A stretch of DNA of 64,000 bases from Tretioscincus oriximinensis. Lineage: Eukaryota > Chordata > Lepidosauria > Squamata > Gymnophthalmidae. Position 1 is the stretch's first letter; every line of letters begins with the position of its first letter. The translations under genes were made by a program, and so were the position numbers. The notes beneath the pieces were generated by a model. That model did not search any database. It worked only from the letters and a program-made list of their open reading frames with translations, and was not told the origin of the DNA. Shown piece by piece: positions 55,110-64,000 of the stretch. The stretch is taken from the NCBI GenBank assembly GCA_022410635.1, contig JAJVDF010000459.1, forward strand, positions 416,517 through 480,516. Reading direction: 5' to 3'.

Positions 55110-55410
55110 GCACGAATAGCTCAGTCGCTAAGGAGATGGTCTCTCACCTGGGAGAGGGGGTTTGGAAGCCCTGTGTGGGACATGGGGAGGGCTGAGCACC
55201 TTCCACTAGCCTGTTGTTCTAGCCAACCCAGCTATTCGAAAGCATGAACTGTAAGAAATTGCAACTGACTGCAAGTAGATAAATGGGAACCACTGCAGCC
55301 TGGTGGGGAAGATAGAATGTCAGCCTTCGGGCAAAATACCCGTGTAAGCTGCTTTGACTCCCTTTGAAAGATGAGAAAAGCAGGGTATAAGAACCCAGTT
55401 CTTCTTCTTT
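55110..55410 (+). repeat. tRNA-type SINE, family 2, full length
   Basis: The best head in the window: box A-like TAGCTCAGTCGCTAAGG, box B-like GGTTTGGAAGCCC, then CCTTCCACTAGCCTG, GCTATTCGAAAGCATGAACT, GGGGAAGATAGAATGTCAGC, GAGAAAAGCAGGGTATAAGA and a TTCTTCTTC end. Confidence 0.88.
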
Positions 55411-56309
55411 AGTACTTTGGTGTTTGTTACTATGTATTAGCGGTACTTATTTTTACAATATGTATCTTTTTTCTATCCTCGCTTGATGTGGCTAAAAAGT
55501 GTTGGCTGAGTGTGACCCACACTCCTGTGCTATAGTTACCTTCCTTGACTGATTTAGTGCACTAGGGTAGTGCCTGCAAAAATGAGGGTGTGGGTTGCAC
55601 CTTTGCTCACATTGGTTTGGAGTGGGTGGCGGTGGATCCTGCAGTAGCCCCCTGGAACAGCATCCCCTTCAGGCTGGTAGCATGGGGCCACGCACCCATC
55701 TCTGCTGGTGAACGCCCGGAAGTGTGTTGGTGGGGGAAGTTGTTCACTTATTTTACAATGGAGGTGATGGGTTTTAGTACAGTCATNTACTGGGCCGATC
55801 ACTGTGATGTGGATTAGTAATAACTGAATTGTGGGTTGGACAATTGGATGTTTCGGGGGACTTTACGTTGCATTTTTACCAGCTCCTAATTCTTCAGTGA
55901 CTGCACACAGAGAGATTCGGAACACCAGGTTGTATTTGTTACATTGATTTTGTATATCTCGTTTGCTTATTTTTAAATCTAATTTTTATACTGTTTTTTG
56001 GTAATATGACATTTTTTCACTCTTCTTTTGCTGTTTTTTTGTATTTGGAAACTTTATTGTTTGTTGAGATTGTCCATAAGCCTGGGGCCACTGCTAAGAA
56101 TGCCCTGTTCCTGGGCAGCACCCGAGTTCTTTTCCAGATTGAGTTAGAAAGAGTCAGATATGACCAAGTGCATCTACTGCATGGAACTCAGCCACTTCTT
56201 CTTGCTTTCCATCATGTATTCAACCAACAGAAGGAGATGAAGCTGCTACTTTTGACCTGTGATTTACACATTTTAGTTACCTAACAACTTCTGGACTGCT
56301 ATAAGTAAT

Positions 56310-56520
56310 AAAGGGCGTGTGGGTGAGTTCAGTATTCTGAGGTGTAACAACCAATGATAAGGCTCAGAACTTTGTCAGTCTCCAGAGAACAGAGTCCTGG
56401 GTTGGAAACTGGCAAAAAGACAGAAATCAGAGGGAAGTAATAAACGGGCAGTTCTCTGGATGGAAAGATGTGAAAAGTGGAATATCCCAGGCCTCAGTAC
56501 TGAGAAAAATAAAGGAAAGA
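56310..56520 (+). repeat. CR1 ORF2 RT fragment
   Basis: AGGGCGTGTGGGTGAGTTCA and AACGGGCAGTTCTCTGGATG, GAAAGATGTGAAAAGTGGAA parallel 24520-24690, a diverged CR1 copy. Confidence 0.65.
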
Positions 56521-56554
56521 CTGGATGAAATATGGAAGGGAAGAAAGCAAATAA

Positions 56555-56840
56555 AGAAGGAAGAAGAAAAATCTGGTTTTTATAACTAGCCCTTCTCACC
56601 CAAAGGGACTTAGAATGCTTTACGAAGTTATTTTTCGCCTATATGCTTGCATCTATTGAATCTTCCCCACCAATCTAATGGTGGTACTCATTTATCTAAT
56701 TGAAATGTATATTGCAAATCTACTTTCTTTGAAATAGCAGGCCAATAAAGGGCACTCACCACTCTTCACATCCGACACAGGGCCTTGAAACCTATCTCTC
56801 AACTGAAAGATTGGCTCTTAGCTACTGTGCCATTTATGCC
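56555..56840 (-). repeat. tRNA-type SINE, family 2, antisense
   Basis: GGTTTTTATAACTAGCCCTT, CTCACCCAAAGGGACTTAGA, TCTTCCCCACCAATCTAATG, to CTCTCAACTGAAAGATTGGC and TCTTAGCTACTGTGCCATTT (inverted head). Confidence 0.82.
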
Positions 56841-57236
56841 TTAAAAGAAGGGGAGGAAAACAAAAAGAAAGAAGGAATGAAAGAAAGGAAAAAGTGACAA
56901 GTGAAAGGGTGATGGGAGTAGGGGGGAAGGGAGTGGGTGGAGGCATTGATTGGAGCAAGGGAGAGGAGGGGGCAGAGCCTGTTGCATTACTGGAATGCAA
57001 TGAGCTAATTCCACTAGTCCAAGAAATAAGATCACAGATAATTTGCATGTTTTATTGTTTCCTTGTTGTTTTGAGTCAGCTTGTTAACATATCAGCTTAT
57101 GGTGATCCCATGGAATATCATGCACTTACCTTGATAGATGAAGGAGTGGTTGTCATTTTCTTCTTCTGTGAAGACAGCATAGTTCAAGCCTGAGCTTCCC
57201 AAGCAGGTGCTCATATCACTGAGCTTTGACCACTTC

Positions 57237-57725
57237 TTTTTTGAACATAATTTTTTATTACATTTTGCAAATTCCATACATAAATTTTAATTTCAATTCC
57301 GTTCTCTATCCCCCTTTCCACCACCCTCTATAGGATCGAACAGGATTCACAGCATTAGTCTCTGGTCTAATTACATCATTATAGTGTTTGTCAGCAGTTC
57401 ATTCCTGGTACTCTCAATAAATGGTACCAATTTACTGTCCATGGGGTCTGAGTTTTCATCCCTATACGTCCCTTTTTTCTCGTAGCATGTCGTGGATCAT
57501 AAATTCTGATAGGTACTCGTACCATCGATTAATTGTCCATTACGATTTATCCTTCCATCCTCTCGCGATAGTGAGTTGAAATGCCCATATCATATTTTTC
57601 AGTAGATATTGTACATGGATCGGTATAAATCGATTTATCGTTACCATTACACAGGTATTTTCCTTAGCTGTCATAACTGCTTTAAATTCAGACAGATAAG
57701 AATGCCTGGCTGGTTTATCCAATTA
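57237..57725 (-). repeat. L1 LINE 3' end, antisense
   Basis: The minus frame 57722-57540 reads YLLKNMIWAFQLTIARGWKD, the L1 ORF2 C-terminal end (compare CVQITLIRGWKDTT in the 49067-53827 copy). An AT-rich inverted 3' end starts at 57237. Confidence 0.78.
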
Positions 57726-58129
57726 AGTGAGATGAGAACACAATTAAAAGAGCCGCCTTCTTGGCTACTGGAAAAAGTATGCACCTAAATTCTCATTCCT
57801 GAAATCCAGATATCCAAAGATCTGAAAGCTAGGAAATACGAACAAGTGAGGAGGAGGAAATGTACCGAATCACAGGGTATAAACTGTTGACAGGGACATT
57901 GTACCAATGGGCAGATGGACATACCAGTGGCCAATCAGTAAGTAGCACCTGTTATCAGGGGAAGTGTGCTCTAATGCATTTCAATTGTTCATAGTTCAGA
58001 AATAAGGCAACATGAAACAGAAGCATATCTGTAGATGGTTAGTATATTAAGTCTAGTAATAGAATCACAAGCTCAGAATATGTTTCCATGCATCACATCA
58101 TACACAGAAGGAGCATCAAAGTTCCTATC

Positions 58130-58345
58130 CTTGTTACTAAACCGTGTTGTTGCGATCGGCCATCTAACCAATAGCCATGATGTAACCCCACCCCATTGCG
58201 AACCACCAGGTGCCCACGCCCACCAAGAAAAAGTGGCTAGCGGCCCCACCTGAGGTCCCAACCCCCAGCCCCACATTGTGTCGCCACCTGTGGAGTGCCC
58301 AGAAACAAGTGTCTTCCATTAGTATATAATAAAACAAAGAAGGGA
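58130..58345 (-). repeat. Unclassified interspersed repeat, family X
   Basis: GATGTAACCCCACCCCATTG, ATCTAACCAATAGCC and GGTGCCCACGCCCACCAAGA; the third copy of the family at 13255 and 47575. The strand is arbitrary. Confidence 0.45.
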
Positions 58346-59805
58346 AGCGAGATAACATGCAACTGAAGGGAAAATCAGATCCATGAAAAACATGAAGAGG
58401 TAGGCCCTAGATTTCAGAAGATTGCATTGTGCATGGGCTGCACTGTAGCAAAATAAGGTAGCTTCTGATCATCAAATTTTCTAGACAATCCATGATTTTA
58501 AAGGTTTGTCTGAGCCGTTGAGACCAAATTCCATGATTTTTGCAGCAGATCTCAGAGGGAGGCACAGTAGGAGCAGGGCTATAAATTGTGTCCTTGGAGT
58601 CTTGGCTTATGGCAACTCTAATCTATATGGAAGGCATTTCATCATATCTAGATGATTGGATACCTTTTCCTAAAAGAGCAACTTTTAAAAAGCCGTGTCT
58701 GATTATGCCTCGTATTCCACATTGCTATAACTTGCCTAGTCAGCCATCTGTTGTTCGATGATGAAATAACTCGTTAAGTCATTAGCTTACAGGAAAACGC
58801 TAGTGAAGAAATATAGTGTGCAGTTCTGCAGATCCACTGGTAGATAACCCTCTTCCAGGAAGCTTCACGGCATTGCTGGTGTTCCCAGAATAGTGTTTCA
58901 ATGGATCATGGAGGCGACACTACGCTGGGGAAGATGTTTTGGTATTCTGGAAATCCCAATGCAATGCTGGTAGAATTTTCACTCCATCTGGAAGTAGCCA
59001 TGTTTATGGTTTCTCACCGGAATCAGAGAAAGTTCTGATGGGTATGTGGAAACATAAGAGGAGCCCTGCTAGATCAGGCTACATCAGATTTTGGTGTCTC
59101 AGATTGTTTTTATTTTCAACACAAAATCAATAAATTGCATAACAACAAAATATCAAACAATCAACACAGTGCTGTAACACAGGCACTATAACCCCACCGA
59201 ACAGATTGGCTAAACATTTATTTCAATGATCTAATGCTTGTAAACGAATTTTCTTCCTGCAGAATTTCCTTATCCATATTTAAAATTAGTTTTCATCTTT
59301 TTTTTAACCGATTCCCTCACTTCCTATTTTCTTTTCCTCAACCAAAAGTCTCTTTTTTCTTTGAGGTGGTCAAATTTAAACTGGTCTGTAATACGTCTAT
59401 ACCAAATATCTATTGATCAATCTTTTTCCCCTTCCATTTTAATATGATAATTTGAAGCTGCAGCAGTTGAAAGTAAGTTGTAGCCAATCTAGGGCTGCAT
59501 GAACACTTGGGGCAGAAATGCAAACTGGAAAGCAGCAAAGGGGAATTAAATCCACTTCACTGCTTTCCCTGGTTCCCTGCCACATTGTGGCCACAAACCA
59601 GTGACAGGGCAGAAGGGAAACTGAGGAGCCACCACCTATGTGCATAATGTGCTGTGGGGTTTTTTTTATCACTTCTTGCTTTTCTGCTTTTGTGCCAATC
59701 TCCACTTGCGTGAAAGTAGAGTGGGGATCCACAGAAGAAGATCGCTGCAGGTCTCCCCATTCCTTCAGTGGCTTGTGTCAGCAAGTCAAATATCCCATGC
59801 TGATG

Positions 59806-59846
59806 GAGGGACATTTGAAACTACAAGGCAGTTTCAAATGTCCCTC
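59806..59846. repeat. Perfect 17-bp hairpin
   Basis: GAGGGACATTTGAAACT (59806-59822), 7-base loop, AGTTTCAAATGTCCCTC (59830-59846), at the left edge of a CR1 3' end. Confidence 0.85.
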
Positions 59847-60072
59847 TTATTGGATACTAGGATGGATGTCTGGATGCTGCCTCCGGGATGGAGCAAGAGG
59901 CAGGACTTCCGAAGTGCCATTTGCAGGGAGTCATGAACAGGAGCATATTTTGCTTTCCTCTGTTCGGACTGCCCAGGTGCATCTGGTGGGCCTCTGTGTG
60001 GGACAGAAGGCTGGACTAGGTGGGCTCGGGCCTGACCCAGTATGGCTCTTCTTATATTCTTATGTTCTTAAG
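59847..60072 (+). repeat. CR1 3' end
   Basis: TACTAGGATGGATGTCTGGA, TGCCATTTGCAGGGAGTCAT, TTCGGACTGCCCAGGTGCAT, GGCTCTTCTTATATTCTTAT and a GTTCTTA end. Confidence 0.88.
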
Positions 60073-60559
60073 GCAGCAGAAACCATCTGCTGGAGGTGCG
60101 GTTCTGGCTCCACAAGAAGACTTCACAAGAACTCTTTTCAGAAAACGTTTGGGTTTGCGAGTGACGCACGAAGGAAGCAGTTCCCATTTGGATTGAATGG
60201 GAACTGCGTGCGCCCAGCACAAAGCCTTTCCCACCCATTTCTCCCCCTCGTGTGAAGGCAGCCGAGGCTCCATCCAGGCACACAACCTCGCAGCGAAGCA
60301 AGTGAATATCGCGTTGCCATGACTACCATTCCGCTCTTCACAATTCAGCGGTGGCAATGCCAGGAATGTGTGCTGACTTTGCCATCCAGCGCAAAATCCC
60401 AGCTAAGAGCGCAGTCCATGGAGAACCACAGAAGCTGCTTTTCCCTGATGCTTTTTTTAAAAGTGGTATATATGTTTTCTGATGCTTTCCTTACACTAGG
60501 ATAGCGTGAGATCCACAAGACCGTGTGGCAATTGCCGCATCCTAGCACCAGGAAAGAGT

Positions 60560-60742
60560 GGAAAAACCAGAGAGGCTGCATCCTTCCCCCGGTTTCACCC
60601 CATGGCCCACAAATGGCTTCTGGGCATTCTCAAACAGAAGATCCAGGCAATGCTCATTTCTCCTTGCAAATGGGTTTGGAGTCATCCTGCCTATCTCAGC
60701 TTTCTGAAGGTGGACTAGATGGGCAGTAGCCTAATTCAGTAA
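60560..60742 (+). repeat. Decayed CR1 3' end
   Basis: TTTCTCCTTGCAAATGGGTT and AGGTGGACTAGATGGGCAGT AGCCTAATTCAG, cut by the SINE that follows. Confidence 0.5.
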
Positions 60743-60950
60743 GAACCTGTTTGATCTCGTGGTTAGAGTGTCAGGTTCTTATCCAAATGTCTTCTGAGTT
60801 GGTTCTTCTCTCTTCCGTGAAAGCAGCCAAGTAACCTTGGGCTAGTCGCNGTTCTCTGGAGCTCTCTCAGTCCTAACTGCTTCACAAGGTGTCAGTTGTA
60901 AAGAGAAGAACAGAAGGTTATTTTAGGCACTTTGATTCCCTTCCCCTGTC
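60743..60950 (+). repeat. Sauria-type SINE
   Basis: GATCTCGTGGTTAGAGTGTC (box A-like), GTGAAAGCAGCCAAGTAACC, TTGGGCTAGTCGCNGTTCTC and AGAAGAACAGAAGGTTATTT, running into the pyrimidine tract. Confidence 0.78.
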
Positions 60951-61135
60951 CCTCCTCCTCCTTCTTCATCATCTTCTTCCTTCTTTCTTCTTTCTTTTTC
61001 ATCTTTTTCTTTTCTTTTTCTNCTTTCCCTTCCTCTTTCTCTTCTACTTCTTCCTCGTCCTTCTTTTTCTTTTTCATATTTTTCTTATTTTCTTCTTCTT
61101 CTCCTTGTTTTTCTTTTTTCTTCTTCTTAACGTGA
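60951..61135 (+). repeat. Polypyrimidine tract (C/T only, about 185 bp)
   Basis: CTCCTCCTCCTTCTTCATCA...TTCTTTTTC runs, almost all C and T, grown from the SINE CTTCTT tail. An L2-type tail (GCCTGAGACCATCAGGTGAA, GGATATAAATTC) follows to about 61190. Confidence 0.85.
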
Positions 61136-62704
61136 TATGCCTGAGACCATCAGGTGAAGGACAGGATATAAATTCTTAAACAAATAATGAGCAAAAACCA
61201 CATAACAGTAGCGCAACCATCGGAAGTGCTCTGAACATCCACCAAACTTTGCTGTGTTGTATTTGAAGATACACATCAGCCTTTTTGGTGCCTCTTCCTC
61301 TCTATCTGTTATGTTCTTTCATGCACTAATGGGTGTTTTCTACAAGTATCCCCAAAGACTCGTAGTAGATCTCTGTTAGTTGTTGCTGTGCTTCTTAGGC
61401 CTGAGTTCTGATACAACATTCAACTTCCTATTTTGCATGAGAGAGTGATGTAATGGATTTTCCATGTGGGAAAGAATCAAGTTACTACTGGAGGTGGGTG
61501 GGGGGAGTCCCTTCTGGTTGCCTTGTGACATAATATATACTATCACACTGCAAACCGGGCTGTGTTCCCACTTCAAAAAATAAAAAAGTGATTGGGAGAA
61601 AAGCGAAGTGAATCAGAATTTGTTTCACTTTTTCTCCCTCCCCGACAGCCTGGGTTTAGCAGCTACGTGGGACAAAAAGAAGTCAGACTGACTACTCAGA
61701 TGCTGTCCGATCTGAGGATTAGGGCAGAATGAGGGATTTATGCCAAGAAGGAGCACTCCTCTCCGGACCCACCACCACCGGCCACTGGCCAAGGGGAGGT
61801 TTCCAGCCCTGTCATCCTCGCCCCCAAACGTGCCCCGATTTACAGTGGGGATTCAGTCACTGCGCTTGAAATGGAATCAGAGCTGAGTCAACGCAAATAG
61901 CATTTCCCAGCTTTTTCTTCAATTCGTTTGGGGAAATCCCCTCAAACCTCCTGTAGTCTTAAGATCAGTGCATGGCCACTCTGTTTTCCTTTCGAAGGAA
62001 ACTGAAAGGGAGTAAGAGCAGGATAGATCGACCCCATTTTAATTCCCATTTTTCCTTACAATGGGAACTCAGCCTTGGGAATCTTGCTGTCATGAGAGGA
62101 CAGGGAGATAAAGGGAAAAGTATGCAGATGTACAGTAGGTCCAGTCTATTAAGATATGAAACCAAACTGGTATCTATTTACAAAAGAGCATCTGTTCATC
62201 TATATATCTATATATAAAAGACATTTTTTGATCCTCCTTCCAACCTGGAGCGGGTGTCCCATCCCCAACATGGCAGTGCCCAGGCAGAGAAGGACAATTG
62301 AAAAAAAAATGACCTGTCTGAGATGAGCTGGGACACACACAGTGGCCTGGGGGCACAGCAAGCCACCATACCCACAATTCCCGGTGGAGCTTTGCTTTAG
62401 CTCACAATCGTAANTGCCAGCAGATCAGGATGGGGAGTTCGGTCCCAAACTAGGACACCCCTTTTATGGCCGGAACGCAAACAGGTATACTCACCTAGTG
62501 TATGGGAATGTATAAAAGTGTGTAGACTTTTGATTATTTAAAAGTAGGGTAGATCTCTGTGGATCTGCTGTTGTTCCTTCTGCTGCCTTTTGACAGCAGT
62601 TTAAATTTCCCACTCTGGAGCAGTTGGCAGTAACCAGCAACAATCCCAGGAGATCCACTGAGATCTCCTGGCCATGGGTCCCAATCCCTGGGGGTGCTTG
62701 GTAG

Positions 62705-63000
62705 TCACGAATGGCTTGGTAGTCATGAATGGCTCAGTTGCTAAGGAGATGGTCTTTCATCTGAGAGATTGTGTTTCGAAGCCCTGGAGAGGANTGTGCN
62801 CCTTCTACTAGCCTGCAGCTCTAACCAACTCAGCTATTAGAAAGAAATGCAAATGTGTAATCTGCATTTCAATTAGATAAATGAGTACCATCATTAACCT
62901 GGTGGAGAAGATTGAATAAGATGTAAGCCTTCAGGTGAAAATTAACCCAGTAAGCTGTTCTGGAAAAGAACAGGCTATAAAAACTTGATTCTTCTCCTGC
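62705..63000 (+). repeat. tRNA-type SINE, family 2, full length
   Basis: GAATGGCTCAGTTGCTAAGG (box A-like), GTGTTTCGAAGCCC (box B-like), CCTTCTACTAGCCTGCAGCT, AACAGGCTATAAAAACTTGA and a TTCTTCTCCTG end. It lies 350 bp upstream of REL exon 4. Confidence 0.85.
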
Positions 63001-63352
63001 TTCTGTTTCTGGCTTTGCTAGAAGCCAGAAGACCCCCAAACTGGCCACCAATTAGATGGTTGTTGCTGTCCGATGGAGCAGAGGCGCGGCAACCCTTTGC
63101 CAACGCAGACATAACACAAATCGTGGTAACCTGCACTTGTAAAGGCTTTCTGAGCAAACTCCGCTCGGGCACCGCGGAGCCTGGGAAAACTGGAGTAAAC
63201 AGAAAACGGATGTGTCCAGTGCAAAGCCAACACCTTTCACATTCAATCTTTCCCCCCGTGGGATTACAGCCCTACGGTGTTCAATTTTGATGCTTCTATC
63301 TGATAGAGTGACTTTGTTCTATCCACAGCTGCTAACTGTGTCAATGTTGTAG

Positions 63353-63444
63353 TTTTCAGAACCTGGGAATTCAGTGTGTGAAGAAGATGGAGCGCAAAGA
63401 GTCTATCATCTCACGGATGGCAAAAAAAATTAACCCCTTTGATG
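63353..63444 (+). CDS. REL: REL exon 4: Rel homology domain, N-terminal subdomain (continued)
   Basis: 92 bases. The first T completes the split codon (AT|T, Ile), then [20 protein letters not shown] and [10 protein letters not shown], ending G|GTAAGT in phase 1. [11 protein letters not shown] is the strongly conserved Rel strand. IIxRxxxxINPF matches c-Rel better than RelA. Two acceptors are possible. TTGTAG ending at 63352 keeps the frame; the TTTTCAG 7 bases further on would drop FQ and shift the frame, so I used the first. The MERKES stretch differs from the KEVKEA I recall in mammals. The gene continues past the window: about 130 of roughly 590 residues are here. Confidence 0.92.
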
Positions 63445-63526
63445 GTAAGTGGCTTCAAAGAACTTTTAAAAAATGATACAAGAACCTGTTTTGCAAACGT
63501 TATGAAGACACACTTCTTCATTCCTC

Positions 63527-64000
63527 GTTCTTTTTGGGGGAGGGGTCAAGAAAGCTTTATTTGTTCTTTTCCAGTTTTACAACACGTAACATTTAACATC
63601 ATCTGGACAGTTTTTTTATTTATTTTAGGCCTTTCCCTCCCTCCTTCCCCCAGGGGTAACTTATTCCCTTCCTTGTATAGACATAATTGTAAAAATATTG
63701 CATTGAAAAGAGTGATCTAACTTTCAATTTTCCATTTTCACTCCCAAGTTTATTTTCCAAAAATGTTTTTACTATTCACCATTTTTATTTACACAACTTT
63801 ATCTTTATTGTTTGCGTTATTAATACAACTATTCTTTATTTCTATTGCTAGCATATTTACAATACAATTTTACCATTTATTAACCAATTTTATCATTTAA
63901 TAGGGTTATCTTTCCACCACCTGCTTGAGACTATTTGTGCACATTCTACCAATGTATCCATTAGTCCTTTTTGTTCTGCTGATGGGAGGTCATTTAGGTC
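63527..64000 (-). repeat. L1-type LINE 3' end, antisense, running off the window
   Basis: The reverse complement of 64000-63900 reads DLNDLPSAEQKGLMDTLVEC and AQIVSSRWWKDNPIK, like an L1 ORF2 C-terminus. 63530-63890 is a T-rich inverted 3' end. It lies in REL intron 4. Confidence 0.6.

Larger units (their letters stand above)
54830..63352 (+). other. REL: REL intron 3 (8.5 kb)
   Basis: Donor GTAAGT at 54830, acceptor AATGTTGTAG ending at 63352, phase 2. Repeats inside are listed separately. 55411-56309, 57726-58129, 58346-59805, 60073-60560 and 61190-62704 show no gene. A perfect-looking hairpin lies at 60180-60210 (GCAGTTCCCATTTGGATTGA/ATGGGAACTGC). 59090-59450 is AT-rich and may be an antisense LINE end. 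Confidence 0.75.

Noticed and set aside
55110..55185. tRNA genes at SINE heads
   Set aside because: The box A/B-like sequences belong to longer repeated SINE units. I see no complete cloverleaf with a mature tRNA end.
60889..61179. 96-codon frame rich in Phe/Leu
   Set aside because: It is the polypyrimidine tract read as codons.
63360..63444. REL exon 4 starting after TTTTCAG
   Set aside because: It would lose FQ and break the frame after exon 3. The acceptor seven bases upstream keeps the conserved FQNLGIQC.
53859..63444. REL exons as a processed or duplicated pseudogene
   Set aside because: Introns are present, the splice sites are canonical, the phases agree and the joined frame has no stop.
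1..64000. Endogenous retrovirus or LTR element
   Set aside because: No gag/pol/env motifs and no paired LTRs were seen. All RT motifs belong to CR1, L2 or L1-type LINEs.
1..64000. CRISPR array or bacterial system
   Set aside because: The tandem repeats have no unique spacers and the sequence is eukaryotic nuclear DNA.

Overview
The window looks like vertebrate nuclear DNA from a squamate reptile (lizard or snake). It is dense in CR1, L2 and L1 LINEs and Penelope-like fragments. It also carries many short tRNA-headed SINEs ending in a CTTCTT tail after a TGAGAAAAGCGGGGTATAA-like block, which I match from memory to Sauria SINEs with a Bov-B-type tail. There are no operons, ribosome binding sites, CRISPR arrays or bacterial features. 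I could not run a similarity search, so the squamate call rests on repeat content and on the host gene.

The only host gene I can support is the 5' part of REL (c-Rel, an NF-kB transcription factor), on the + strand. Exon 1 ends at 39191 and carries only ATG GGC G. Exon 2 is 53859-54001, exon 3 is 54681-54829 and exon 4 is 63353-63444. The four pieces join in frame with GT/AG splice sites (phases 1, 0, 2, 1) and give the first 130 codons of the Rel homology domain. The gene runs off the right edge. A consensus kB site (GGGAAATTCC, 38984-38993) lies about 190 bp upstream of the ATG.

Layout. 1-38400 is repeat-filled intergenic DNA: a 450-bp inverted-repeat element at the left edge; an antisense L1 split by a young CR1 (about 4900-8650); a sense L1/Tx1-like element without its RT core (8650-11877); an hAT-like element with an 8-bp target duplication (12395-12831); an antisense L2 with a 416-codon open frame (18580-19995); CR1 copies nested in CR1 copies; a Penelope-like block with inverted terminal repeats (32546-33285); and a sense L2 (36618-37512). 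38435-39191 is the REL promoter side, beginning with a palindromic transposon. Intron 1 (39192-53858) opens with a ten-copy G-rich minisatellite right after the splice donor. It holds foldback elements, SINEs, an antisense L2 endonuclease region and a 4.76-kb sense L1 (49067-53827) with 18-bp target duplications. That L1 landed inside the polypyrimidine tract of the exon 2 acceptor and itself received three later insertions. Introns 2 and 3 and the start of intron 4 hold further L2, SINE, CR1 and antisense L1 pieces.

The points most worth a second look are the L1 insertion that rebuilt the REL exon 2 acceptor, the minisatellite at the REL donor, and at least two apparently uncharacterised foldback/MITE families, one of which forms long hairpins in REL intron 1.
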